Shown in pieces: positions 53,639-62,346 of a stretch of 64,000 nucleotides of DNA. The first letter of the stretch is position 1. Each line of letters opens with the position of its first letter. The position numbers and the translations under genes were made by a program. Where the stretch lies: assembly GCA_045656705.1 (NCBI GenBank), contig JAZORR010000013.1, positions 19,990-83,989 of the forward strand, read 5' to 3'. Source of the stretch: RGIG4576 sp045656705 (lineage in GTDB: Bacteria > Bacteroidota > Bacteroidia > Bacteroidales > Muribaculaceae). The notes beneath the pieces are model-generated. The model worked only from the letters and a program-made list of their open reading frames with translations, was not told where the DNA came from and did not search any database.

Positions 53639-54235
53639 ATGCTTGAACCATATCTCATCGAGGGACGCATTGAGGCTGGATGCGACGAGGCTGGGCGTGG
53701 ATGCCTGGCAGGGCCTGTGACTGCCGCAGCAGTGATTCTTCCTCCCGACTTTCACAACGAATTGCTCAACGACTCGAAGCAACTCACCGAGCGTCAGCGC
53801 GAACTCTTACGCCCCATCATCGAGCGAGAAGCTCTCGCTTGGGCTGTAGCTTTCGTTTCGCCTCAAGAAATTGATGAAATCAATATTCTCAAGGCTTCGT
53901 TCACGGCTATGCATCGTGCCATCGACCAACTAAAAATACGCCCAGAGGCTCTTCTCATTGATGGCAACCGATTTATTCAATATCAAGACCTTCCCCACAC
54001 TTGCATTGTGAAAGGCGACGGCAAAATGATGAGCATAGCAGCAGCATCAATACTCGCAAAAACTCATCGCGACGAATATATGACTCGCATAGCACAAGAT
54101 TTTCCACAATATGCTTGGGACAAGAACAAAGGTTACCCCACACGCGATCATCGTGCAGCTATCGAGGCTTACGGAGCCACACCACATCACCGTATGTCGT
54201 TCCAGCTCATCAATCCTCAACTAAGTTTATTCTAA
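53639..54235 (+). CDS. rnhB: ribonuclease HII
   Basis: A 198-residue RNase HII that nicks at ribonucleotides in DNA. Active-site residues sit in GCDEAGRG near the N-terminus (Asp, Glu), in LLIDGNRF, and in GDGKMMSIAAASILAK-THRDEYM. It starts one base after the prenyl synthase stop (TAATATG), so the two are cotranscribed. Confidence 0.96.
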   Translation: MLEPYLIEGRIEAGCDEAGRGCLAGPVTAAAVILPPDFHNELLNDSKQLTERQRELLRPIIEREALAWAVAFVSPQEIDEINILKASFTAMHRAIDQLKIRPEALLIDGNRFIQYQDLPHTCIVKGDGKMMSIAAASILAKTHRDEYMTRIAQDFPQYAWDKNKGYPTRDHRAAIEAYGATPHHRMSFQLINPQLSLF

Positions 54236-54264
54236 ACAATACACATCATAAACTGTTCATTGTT

Positions 54265-55278
54265 ATGGCTAAGAAAATATTAATCACCGGTGCCGGTGGA
54301 TTCGTGGGTGGTTTTATCGTGGAAGCAGCACTCCGAGAAGGTTACGAAACTTGGGCTGCAGTGCGTGCCACCACTTCACTCGAATATCTCACCGACCCTC
54401 GCATCAATATAATTGAACTCGACTTTGCCAATCCCGATACACTAAAGCAACAAATTTCGCTCTTCGTGGAGGAAAATGGTAAATGGGACTATATAATTCA
54501 CAATCTCGGTGCTACAAAGTGTGCAAACTTTCGCGATTTCAATCGTATCAACTGCGAATATCTGAAAACTTTCGCCAATCTGCTTTGCACCCTCGATGCA
54601 GTTCCAGAGAAATTCCTGCTAATGAGTAGTCTCAGCGTGATGGGACAAGGCGACGACACCAATTACACTCCGTTTACAGCCAACAACACCCCATCGCCAA
54701 ATACACAATACGGCGTGTCGAAACTAATGGGCGAACAGGCCATCAAATACATCCCCGATTTCCCTTATGTGATTTTCCGTGCTACAGGCGTGTACGGACC
54801 TCACGAAAAGGATTACTTCCTTATGATGAAGAGCATCGCACAAGGATTTGACTTCAGCGTAGGCTTCAAAAAACAAATGCTCACTTTCATCTACGTTAAA
54901 GACCTCGTGGATGCAATGATGGATGCTCTGAAATCGCCCGATGCACTACGCAAAACCTATTTCATCGCCGAAAAGCGAGGATACACACAAAAGGAATTCC
55001 GCGAAATCGTAGCCATAGAACTCGGCAAGAAGTTTGTGCTTCCTATTTGCGCCCCTATATGGCTCACAGGCATCATCTGCTGGATTGCCGAACAAATAGG
55101 CGTTATACGCATGAAACCAAGCACCCTCAATCGCGACAAATTCAAAATCATAAAGCAACGCAATTGGCTATGTGATGTGAGCGAAGCTGAGAAAGATTTC
55201 GGTTTCAACCCAAAATACGACCTCACCCGAGGTGTAAAAGAAGCCATCAAATGGTATAAAGAAGCAAAATGGCTATAA
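54265..55278 (+). CDS. NAD(P)-dependent epimerase/dehydratase (SDR)
   Basis: A 337-residue extended SDR. The dinucleotide motif is ITGAGGFVGGF (8-18), the strand MSSLSVMG holds the catalytic Ser, and YGVSKLMGE the Tyr-Lys pair. The RATGVYGP segment is normal for the family. A hydrophobic stretch near residue 260 (IWLTGIICWIAEQIG) may touch the membrane. The ATG at 54265 gives the usual N-terminus; the frame is open upstream through rnhB in another frame, which I ignore. It is 29 bp after rnhB. The sugar or steroid-like substrate is unknown. Confidence 0.88.
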   Translation: MAKKILITGAGGFVGGFIVEAALREGYETWAAVRATTSLEYLTDPRINIIELDFANPDTLKQQISLFVEENGKWDYIIHNLGATKCANFRDFNRINCEYLKTFANLLCTLDAVPEKFLLMSSLSVMGQGDDTNYTPFTANNTPSPNTQYGVSKLMGEQAIKYIPDFPYVIFRATGVYGPHEKDYFLMMKSIAQGFDFSVGFKKQMLTFIYVKDLVDAMMDALKSPDALRKTYFIAEKRGYTQKEFREIVAIELGKKFVLPICAPIWLTGIICWIAEQIGVIRMKPSTLNRDKFKIIKQRNWLCDVSEAEKDFGFNPKYDLTRGVKEAIKWYKEAKWL

Positions 55279-55298
55279 TTTTTTGAAAAAATCTTATT

Positions 55299-55328
55299 GG
55301 GGCTCACATCTTTTGCGAGTCCCATTTT
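55299..55328 (+). terminator. terminator of the prenyl synthase-rnhB-SDR operon
   Basis: GGGGCTC (55299-55305) pairs with GAGTCCC (55317-55323) and is followed by ATTTTT. Confidence 0.65.
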
Positions 55329-55431
55329 TATATTTAAAGCACTATTATCTCTGATTTCACCCTACTTTTTAAGATAAAAACTGCTTTTTACGAAGAAAAT
55401 GATGATTTTTTTGCATTTTTTCTCGAAAATA

Positions 55432-55464
55432 TTTGCACAGAAGAAAAAAAGTTCATAACTTTGC
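55432..55464 (+). promoter_or_regulatory. promoter of tRNA-Phe
   Basis: TTTG (55432-55435), 21 nt, TAACTTTG (55457-55464), 18 bp before the tRNA 5' end. Confidence 0.7.
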
Positions 55465-55482
55465 ACTCGCAAAACAACGATG

Positions 55483-55555
55483 GTGCCATAGCTCAGTTGG
55501 TAGAGCAAAGGACTGAAAATCCTTGTGTCCCCGGTTCGATTCCTGGTGGCACCAC
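55483..55555 (+). tRNA. tRNA-Phe (anticodon GAA)
   Basis: A 73-nt cloverleaf: acceptor GGTGCCA/TGGCACC with discriminator A, D-arm GCTC-AGTTGGTA-GAGC, anticodon stem AAGGA/TCCTT around loop CTGAAAA, T-arm CCCGG-TTCGATT-CCTGG. CCA is not encoded. The truncated integrase gene 500 bp downstream suggests that the 3' end may have served as an attachment site. Confidence 0.97.
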
Positions 55556-55580
55556 TTGAACCAAAGGTTAAAATCAACAA

Positions 55581-55613
55581 AACGCTGCAAATCAATGATT
55601 TGCGGCGTTTTTC
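55581..55613 (+). terminator. terminator of tRNA-Phe
   Basis: AACGC-T-GCAAAT (55581-55592) pairs with ATTTGC-G-GCGTT (55598-55609), followed by TTTTC. Confidence 0.8.
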
Positions 55614-55693
55614 TTTTGTCAAAAATCGGCACTTTTGGTGCAAAATGAAGCAGTTTAGTGTGTTATTCATGGACATTTTTTGGATCCCTCAAA

Positions 55694-55960
55694 AATGTAC
55701 ACTAATTGCATCATATTTCACTATTTTTCAATATCTTACAGCGATTTCAACTATCCATTACCCGGCAATTTTGTCGGGTATTTTTGTCTATTAGTGTACA
55801 TATAAATAATATGTCCATAAATAGCTCACTAATCGTGTTGTATTTCGCTATTCTTCAATATATTACGGCATTTTCAACTATCCATTACCCGGCACTTTTT
55901 GTCGGGTATTTTCGTCTATTCGTGTACATTCCGATAATATGGTCATAAAAATGTACACGA
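55694..55960. repeat. imperfect tandem repeat with palindromes before the integrase
   Basis: Two related units of about 127 bp carry the palindromes TACCCGGCA...TGTCGGGTA (55759-55780 and 55886-55908), each preceded by TTTCAACTATCCAT. Copies of ATGTACAC and its reverse GTGTACAT stand at ~55696, ~55794, ~55921 and ~55950. Position directly upstream of an integrase gene suggests recombinase or accessory-factor binding sites. No gene is seen in 55614-56050. Confidence 0.6.
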
Positions 55961-56050
55961 TTTTTCTTTTCCCCATAACCCCTATTCACCAATCAGCACT
56001 ATTCTTACAACGAGCCCCGATATTGAGGCGCAATTAAAACTTATAATATT

Positions 56051-57175
56051 ATGCAAAAGAGCACTTTCTCAGTAAACTTCTTCATTCGCCGCACTCGACT
56101 TGGCAAGAGTGGCGAAACACCTATTATGATGCGTATCTCCGTAGATGGCAGATACACCGAACTCAGCACACAGCGACGAGTGCCTGTTGAGCAGTGGAGT
56201 CAGAGTCGCTGTTGCGCCACGGGCAAGACCGCTGTGGCGTTGGAGATAAATCGCCACCTCGACAATTTGCGAAGCAAGGCGAGCGAGGCACATCAGAATT
56301 TCCTTGCCGAAGATGGCTATGTAGATCCATTTATTATTAAGGAGTTCCTGCTGGGCAAGCACCGCCGTCAGCGATTCTTCTTTGAGGTCTTCGAGGAGCA
56401 CAACGCACGCATTGCTTCGCTGATCGGCAAAGATTACGACCGCACGACCTATCACCGCTATATGTTGTGTCTGCGTTACTTTCGTGAGATGATGACCAAA
56501 CAGACAAAGGCGGAAGATTTTCCAATCAGAAATCTCAGCCACGAGATGGTGCGAGATTTTGAGCATTTCCTCAAAACCAAAAAGCGAGTGGCACAGAACA
56601 CGATGATTCGCTATATGAAGTGTTTGAAGAAGGTCGTAAACCTCTCACTTGCCAATGGTTGGATGACCGTCAATCCTTTTGCCGGCATAAAGTATGCCGA
56701 GAAGAAGGTCATACGAGAGTATCTGACTATGCCCGAGGTAAACCGCTTACGAGAAAAAGAATTTTCGATTCAGCGACTTGAAATGGTGCGAGATATATTC
56801 TTGTTCTGCTGTTACACGGGGTTGGCGTATATCGATGTTCACAACCTCCGCCCCGAGAATATCACCGAGGATGCCCACGGGCGCAAGTGGATACGCAAGC
56901 AGCGAGAAAAGACCGATGTGGAGTTCTATGTGCCCCTGCTCGAATATCCGTTGCAGATACTCGAAAAGTACAATAATCACCCACTGTGCAAGGAACGAGG
57001 CACACTACTGCCCGTCTATGCCAACCAGAAGATGAACTCCTATCTAAAAGAGATTGCCGACTTCTGCGGGATAAAGAAACAACTGACGATGCATTGCTTA
57101 AGACATAGTCATTTGTCTTTGTTGCTGAAAACAAATGATTTACAGAATTTAAATTTGCTACAGGTAACGATTTAG
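56051..57175 (+). pseudogene. tyrosine recombinase/integrase, truncated before the catalytic Tyr
   Basis: The 374-residue product has the Bacteroides-type SAM-like and core-binding N-terminal parts (TPIMMRISVDGRYTELSTQR; KTKKRVAQNTMIRYMKCLKK) and the start of the catalytic domain: the Arg in CCYTGLAYIDV, a Lys in REKTDVEFYVPL, and the HxxR-like TMHCLRH. After His-Cys-Leu-Arg-His the sequence turns into SHLSLLLKTNDLQNLNLL and stops; the LGH helix and the nucleophilic Tyr are missing. Normal members have about 30-40 more residues. The end may be a deletion or recombination junction with another integrase (RHSHLSLLL resembles phage-type RHTHASLLL). Probably inactive, leaving the island fixed next to tRNA-Phe. 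Confidence 0.75.
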
Positions 57176-57309
57176 AAACGAGCGAAGTTTCCTTATCTGT
57201 CTTATTCTGCATTATTGAAAAGAACGCTTTATCTTAATGCAAAGATAGTATTAATTTTGTAAACATTAAAATAACAATCTATATTTTATCTTTACGAATA
57301 AGCCATTCT

Positions 57310-58389
57310 TTACCATTCACAGGAAACTACAAGCTCAGGTTTTAATAGTTTAAGTTCTTCAAATATCTCTTTAGCTGTTAATCCTGCGTAAAATGGGACT
57401 ACCTGTGGAATCATATTGATTTGGTCACAAAGAGATTGAATTTGCTCTTCTACGGACTTCCCCTTATCAACTATAACAGTATTAGTAGTTGTTTTCCTTT
57501 CAAGATGCTCAGTTACCATTCCTACAAAATAACCTTTATCCGAAAATATTGGACCACCACTATTTCCTGGTCGTACAACGGAAGAGTATATTAAACATTT
57601 ATCACCATTATAGTTTGTTGAAATAGCATTAATTTCACCTTTTTGTACGATTAGAGGAGTTTCCCTAATTCTGGAAATAGGCGGATATCCAAAAGTGAGA
57701 ATTGTGTCCAAGACATGTCCGCCACTAAATACTACATCATTTTCAGGATTTAAAGAGCAGTCCAAAATTTCAATAATAGCAATATCCTTTGATCCCGATT
57801 TATATATATCTTTAACAGCGTATTGCGCCTCTTTAATCAACACCTCCTTAATTTCCACTCCATCAACAACATGCAAGCATGTTAATATATGATTTGTTGA
57901 TATGAGCAGACCGCTACCAATATGGTTATCTCCTTTATCATCACAAACAACTATAATGGCGGTATAAGGAGAAATCCTTTCTCTGATATAATCAAGGCCT
58001 AAATATTCTGCATAAGATGTAATTTTTAGCCATTCCTCCTCTGATGAAGGCATATTAAGAGATACGTACATATCACCTAATATTGGTAAGCCACCTAAAG
58101 ACGAGACTTTATTTACAACTGACTTTTCAACTAACTTTTGTAACAAGTGGTTTATATGATACAAATAAGTAAATGCACTTTTACCTAAGCTATTTTTCTT
58201 TGTATTATAATCTATAAAATCTTGTACAGAAAGTCCTATTGTATTAGCCTTCTCATCAGATAAGTTATGGAGTTCCTTTTTAATTTGGGCAGCATTTATC
58301 AAGGAGAAATCCTCTATAATCCGTCTTATGAGTAATTCTAATTCTATAAACGTGATGGGAGCATCCGTTGCAGTTTCAAGTTCTGCCAT
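57310..58389 (-). CDS. trypsin-like serine protease with N-terminal helical adaptor, defence-operon type
   Basis: A 359-residue cytosolic protein without signal peptide. Residues ~1-95 are helical and possibly winged-helix (ELLIRRIIEDFSLINAAQIK...FTYLYHINHLLQKLVE). The S1-fold domain (~140-320) has a full triad: His173 (LTCLHVVDG), Asp202 (KDIAIIEI), Ser277 (RPGNSGGP). It is the last gene of a three-gene operon, starting 4 bp after the stop of the ATPase gene; an upstream TTG (58401) would overlap it by 8 bp. A cytosolic trypsin fold next to an SMC-like ATPase points to an effector that cleaves cell proteins when triggered, as in ABC-three-component systems. The target is unknown. Confidence 0.8.
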   Translation of the reverse strand: MAELETATDAPITFIELELLIRRIIEDFSLINAAQIKKELHNLSDEKANTIGLSVQDFIDYNTKKNSLGKSAFTYLYHINHLLQKLVEKSVVNKVSSLGGLPILGDMYVSLNMPSSEEEWLKITSYAEYLGLDYIRERISPYTAIIVVCDDKGDNHIGSGLLISTNHILTCLHVVDGVEIKEVLIKEAQYAVKDIYKSGSKDIAIIEILDCSLNPENDVVFSGGHVLDTILTFGYPPISRIRETPLIVQKGEINAISTNYNGDKCLIYSSVVRPGNSGGPIFSDKGYFVGMVTEHLERKTTTNTVIVDKGKSVEEQIQSLCDQINMIPQVVPFYAGLTAKEIFEELKLLKPELVVSCEW

Positions 58390-58393
58390 AACA

Positions 58394-59839
58394 TTATTCA
58401 ATTAATCTATCTACAATACTTATTTTATTAACATCTGTCAAACTATATTCATATATTGATGCAATGATAATTTGGTTATTTGCAAAATCTCTTTTTAATA
58501 TTTCAACCATTGCTTCTATATTTTGCTTATCAATCTCTTTCCCACTTGGAGAATCAAGAATTATCGGGAATTTAATGTTCAAATGCTTTTCAACCTCTAA
58601 CAAGCAAGCAAGCCTAAAAGCAAAAACCGTTTTATGCAAAATGGCTCCTGACAATTCTTTTAGATTTGAGGTAAATAAATACTTTTCGGTATTATGACTT
58701 TCATCAATTCCTAATTCTTGAAGATATTTTTTAGTGGTATTAAATATCGAAGAGATTACAGTATTAGCACTTCGTGTTAATTCTCTAATTTTTAGATTAA
58801 TGTCCGCTATTTCTTTTTCTAATTTCGCAATTCCTTTTTTGACAGCAACTTCATTTATAGGTATACTTGAAATTCTTTTATCAAAAATCTCGGAAATCGT
58901 TTCAACATTGTCAAAGAAGGACAACTGTTGCTCTTCTGTTTTACGCTCTTTCTCAAGCTCAGCAATTTCTGACTGTATTTGATTATATTGTGAAGCTATC
59001 AGTTTGCGTTTTGCTACGAGAAAATCAATAGTGTCATTAAGACCTATAATATTATCCTCTGTAACGGCAAAGATTTCTTTATTAGGAGCTTGAACTAATA
59101 GTCCTATTTCTGCTATGAAATTTCTAAAATGTTTATTTTCCTTTAGGACCTTGTCTATTCTGCATAATTCTTTCTTTAACATATTATGCTGTATCTTACA
59201 TTGATTGATTTTGCTATCAATCAAAGAATTGTATGATTCTCCTGCAAGATTGTTAGATTCGGCATCAATAGTTTCTTGGTACTTAGAAACACTAAACATC
59301 TGTTTGTATTTCAATAAATCTTGTCTCTTCGCTTCCTTTTGTCTGTATAATTCAGAACAATCAATCTCTGCGATTCCCCTGATTAGTTCCTCAATATTAA
59401 AACGAATACTTCCAATGACAATCCCTCGATTAAGTAAGGTCCAACCCTTCTCCTGATCAAAATAGAATATTCCTAAAAGATTATTTATCAGTTCAGGGTA
59501 GTTGGCTTTAAAAATAATTTTATGAAGAGCTGCTTCATCGCTTGGCAAGACATAAGTCGTTACAGAATCATTCTGTTTCAATTCAATATAATCCCTCGAT
59601 TCTCGGCATAATAATAGAATCTCTCCATTATCAAGAGTTATTTTACTTTCGACCTTGCAGTTCTCAAATTTGATATGCTTAGTATTGGGAACGCTATATC
59701 CGATTGAATATAACATAAGTCTTAGTAAAGTAGTTTTGCCCTTACTGTTTGCAAGACTATGTATAAGGTTGTTTCCATCAGAGAAAACAATCAAGCGTTT
59801 ATTACCAGCCTCTTCGATATAGATTGAATTGAAAATCAT
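58394..59839 (-). CDS. SMC/ABC-like ATPase of a three-component (ABC-3C/Lamassu-like) operon
   Basis: A 481-residue ATPase. Walker A is NSKGKTTL (31-38), in the form LANSKGKTTLLRLMLYSIGY that I associate with ABC-three-component ATPases. A coiled-coil arm fills ~165-370 (LVAKRKLIASQYNQIQSEIA, ELEKERKTEEQQ). The ABC signature-like LSGAILHKTVFAFRLA and Walker B PIILDSPSGKEID (Asp429) lie near the end. It overlaps the upstream gene by 4 bp (ATGA). In Lamassu and ABC-3C systems such an ATPase senses foreign DNA ends and releases an effector. Here both partners carry possible effector domains. AT-rich relative to the core genome. Confidence 0.8.
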   Translation of the reverse strand: MIFNSIYIEEAGNKRLIVFSDGNNLIHSLANSKGKTTLLRLMLYSIGYSVPNTKHIKFENCKVESKITLDNGEILLLCRESRDYIELKQNDSVTTYVLPSDEAALHKIIFKANYPELINNLLGIFYFDQEKGWTLLNRGIVIGSIRFNIEELIRGIAEIDCSELYRQKEAKRQDLLKYKQMFSVSKYQETIDAESNNLAGESYNSLIDSKINQCKIQHNMLKKELCRIDKVLKENKHFRNFIAEIGLLVQAPNKEIFAVTEDNIIGLNDTIDFLVAKRKLIASQYNQIQSEIAELEKERKTEEQQLSFFDNVETISEIFDKRISSIPINEVAVKKGIAKLEKEIADINLKIRELTRSANTVISSIFNTTKKYLQELGIDESHNTEKYLFTSNLKELSGAILHKTVFAFRLACLLEVEKHLNIKFPIILDSPSGKEIDKQNIEAMVEILKRDFANNQIIIASIYEYSLTDVNKISIVDRLIE

Positions 59840-60834
59840 AGGTTCACAGCATTCTTAATATTGTCTATTTGAATACGTTTGTTCAAAATATTGCGAACAA
59901 TAATTTGTAGAAGTTTTTCTTGTAAAGTACTAGGCAAAAACACTCTCTCTCCTTCAAAAATATATGCGAATTTACAACTCTCTGTTTCTATAAATTTTCG
60001 TTTTCTTTCACCTTGTTTTGCTTCTTTATAGAAACTATTATATGCACATAGCACCTTAGTTACAAATTCGTATTTTTCCGAGCAGGTATTTATAATTGTT
60101 TCGTAACTTCTCGATAGTTCATATATCTCAGAGTCATCAAAGTCATCTTCATCATAATTTTCATTTTGAGTTACAAGAACTATTAAAGGCCATATAATAT
60201 CCTTTTTAGTTAGTTTTATGTCAGATGTCCTTTTCGTTCCACTTCTAAAAATATCTTTTATCCAAATTCCATGTAAATTGTCTTTAGCTATAGATATATT
60301 TCCTAATTTGGGAATGAAATCACCAATAGCATTCATTACACATTTATATCTTTCATTGTCGTTTTCTGTTTCAAAAGGTAAAATCTGTATTTTGAACTTA
60401 CTCGTGTCAAGAGGATCTTCAATCTCAGAAATAATCTTATTAATTTTATCTTTTAAAGGTTCTGGCAATGAACTGTAATCTCTTTGAGCAACACCATAGA
60501 ATATCGGATTCAATTGTTTCTCTTTGAATGGGTTTGGAGTATTTGTTATATATATAAGTTCTTTAACTTTTCCAGATTTATGCTCTGCTTCTGACAATGA
60601 TGTTATAGACTTCTTAAGATTCGATAGTACATTAGAAAAATCTGTACTGCTATTTACAACAGCTTTTGCTTGTGCCAATAAACAACTTCCATCATTTAGA
60701 TTGATTTCTATATCTTCAGCTCCTTCTAAACGAATACTGGTCATATCTTTAATATTCTCAAGCATCAACACTATTGCTGCGTTTGCTTGAAAATCAAATC
60801 CAAATAACACTGATGTTGCCGTTCTATTCGCCAT
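59836..60834 (-). CDS. DUF4297/Cap4-like nuclease-fold protein, first gene of the defence operon
   Basis: A 332-residue cytosolic protein. The N-terminal ~130 residues have the pattern of DUF4297/Cap4-type PD-(D/E)xK folds: FGFDFQANAAIVLML, then RLEGAEDIEINL and LLAQAKAVVNSS, supplying Glu, Asp/Glu and Gln-x-Lys at the right spacing, then a helix DFSNVLSNLKKSI. The C-terminal ~180 residues (KDIIWPLIVLVTQ... LQEKLLQIIVRNIL) could be the ATPase-docking domain of ABC-3C effectors. The assignment is by motif reading, not alignment. It leads the operon from a promoter at ~60864 and overlaps the ATPase gene by 4 bp. Confidence 0.65.
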   Translation of the reverse strand: MANRTATSVLFGFDFQANAAIVLMLENIKDMTSIRLEGAEDIEINLNDGSCLLAQAKAVVNSSTDFSNVLSNLKKSITSLSEAEHKSGKVKELIYITNTPNPFKEKQLNPIFYGVAQRDYSSLPEPLKDKINKIISEIEDPLDTSKFKIQILPFETENDNERYKCVMNAIGDFIPKLGNISIAKDNLHGIWIKDIFRSGTKRTSDIKLTKKDIIWPLIVLVTQNENYDEDDFDDSEIYELSRSYETIINTCSEKYEFVTKVLCAYNSFYKEAKQGERKRKFIETESCKFAYIFEGERVFLPSTLQEKLLQIIVRNILNKRIQIDNIKNAVNL

Positions 60835-60863
60835 TATAATACCCTATTTTACGAATTCTTTTG

Positions 60864-60921
60864 CAAAATTAGTGATTATTTGTCAACTACTTCGCTACCA
60901 AGTAATAAAATTGTAATTTTG
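60864..60921. promoter_or_regulatory. divergent promoters of the defence operon and the AAA ATPase
   Basis: Minus-strand TAATTTTG (plus 60864-60871) faces the three-gene operon, 30 bp before its start. Plus-strand TAATTTTG (60914-60921) faces the AAA ATPase gene, 26 bp before its ATG. Both lie in a gap of 113 bp; -33 elements are unclear. Confidence 0.5.
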
Positions 60922-60947
60922 TATCGTTTAATCAATGTTTGAAGGTT

Positions 60948-62303
60948 ATGAAGATAAGAAAGGTTAAATGGGCAAATCACCCGATATTAGGCAACTTAGA
61001 ATTAAATTTTGTAAATCCAGTTACTAATAAGCCATATTCTACTATTGTTTTAGCTGGCGAGAATGGTACGGGAAAGACTACTATATTGGAAACACTGAAT
61101 ACTTTCTTGAGTATTGGAAGTTTTGAGCCTTTTGATGGAATTGAGTATGAAGTTGAAGATAAACGATACATTTTGACTCCATCAAACATACCTGGTTCGC
61201 TTAAAACATTTTTCACAAGATATGATGTGGAAAATGATACTTCAGAAAACATTCATAGTGACCGGAATAATAATTCAAGTTCTATTCAATCAGATAATAA
61301 AGACCCTAGATCTTATGGAAGTGTGTTTTCAAGACCAAGGGCAGATTATAAAACCAACAAAATAGAATCTGTAAAAACAAATGAACTTGATAATAACAAG
61401 TATGACTCGGATAATGATGATAATTTCACATCATTAAAGCAACTAATTGTAGATGTTCAGAACCAAGATAATGAGCAATATCGCGATATAAATGATAATA
61501 GGAGTCAGCAAGGCCTATCACCAATGTCAACTGCCGATTTTGAACCAATATCAAAAATCTATAGATTTAAAAGTGCTTTTAATGGATTTTTTGAAACCAT
61601 TAAATACAAGAAGGTCGGTAATGCTTCAGGGGAAAAGGTCGTGATTTTTGAAAAGCATGGCATAGAAATTCCTATAGATGTTTTAAGTACCGGGGAAAAA
61701 CAAGTCGTTTTTAGAGGGGCATATTTGCTTAGAAACATCAATGTTCTTCAAAACTCGACAATAATGATTGATGAGCCTGAATTAAGCATGCATCCACTAT
61801 GGCAGAAAAAGATATTACAATATTACAAGAATTTATTCACTGATGCCAATTCTAATCAAACAGCACAACTGTTTTTTGCAAGCCATTCAGAAGCGGTCAT
61901 AAGCGAAGCTCTAAAAGATTTAGATAAAACAAAGGTAATAGTATTGAAAAGAGATGGCAATGGACAAGTTTCAGCTAATTGTATAGGTATTCCTGCCGTA
62001 CTTCCATATACTATGGCTGCCGAGGTAAATTATCAAGCTTTTGAATTAGTATCAACAGATTACCATAATGCTTTATATGGTTATATTGAAGCTGAGGGTT
62101 GGAAGAATAATTTTGATGCTCAATATCCCACAGTGAGCTATAATAGAGAAAGAAATGGCACTGTAATAACACAACGGATTACACTAACTGAAAAAATACG
62201 CCATATAATTCATCACCCGGAGAATCGTAATAATAGTTACACAGAGGGAGATTTAAAAGAATCTATAGAACGAATGAGAAGTTTCATCATGGCACAACCA
62301 TAA
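60948..62303 (+). CDS. AAA family ATPase (AAA_15/AAA_21, OLD-like without Toprim)
   Basis: A 451-residue ATPase from the ATG at 60948 (a TTG at 60939 would add three residues). Walker A is GENGTGKTT (about 37-45). An Asn/Asp-rich insert lies at ~95-185. The ABC-like signature VLSTGEKQVV, Walker B IMIDEPELSMHP and the switch His in FFASHSEAVI follow. The tail (~370-451) has no Toprim nuclease. Such lone ATPases occur in defence islands as parts of Gabija- or retron-like systems or next to restriction genes; here the convergent neighbour is a type III restriction subunit. No partner nuclease is seen on the same strand. Confidence 0.8.
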   Translation: MKIRKVKWANHPILGNLELNFVNPVTNKPYSTIVLAGENGTGKTTILETLNTFLSIGSFEPFDGIEYEVEDKRYILTPSNIPGSLKTFFTRYDVENDTSENIHSDRNNNSSSIQSDNKDPRSYGSVFSRPRADYKTNKIESVKTNELDNNKYDSDNDDNFTSLKQLIVDVQNQDNEQYRDINDNRSQQGLSPMSTADFEPISKIYRFKSAFNGFFETIKYKKVGNASGEKVVIFEKHGIEIPIDVLSTGEKQVVFRGAYLLRNINVLQNSTIMIDEPELSMHPLWQKKILQYYKNLFTDANSNQTAQLFFASHSEAVISEALKDLDKTKVIVLKRDGNGQVSANCIGIPAVLPYTMAAEVNYQAFELVSTDYHNALYGYIEAEGWKNNFDAQYPTVSYNRERNGTVITQRITLTEKIRHIIHHPENRNNSYTEGDLKESIERMRSFIMAQP

Positions 62304-62345
62304 TAATTTCGGCGTTCACCTTCAACAAGTGAACGCCGAAATTAT
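62303..62345. terminator. bidirectional terminator, 17-bp perfect stem
   Basis: ATAATTTCGGCGTTCAC (62303-62319) pairs with GTGAACGCCGAAATTAT (62329-62345), 9-nt loop, between the convergent AAA ATPase and restriction genes and touching the last base of the first stop codon. Confidence 0.8.
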
Positions 62346-62346
62346 A

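Noticed and set aside
54001..54264. N-terminal extension of the SDR epimerase
   Set aside because: It runs through the rnhB coding region in another frame and precedes the usual Rossmann start by 88 unrelated residues.
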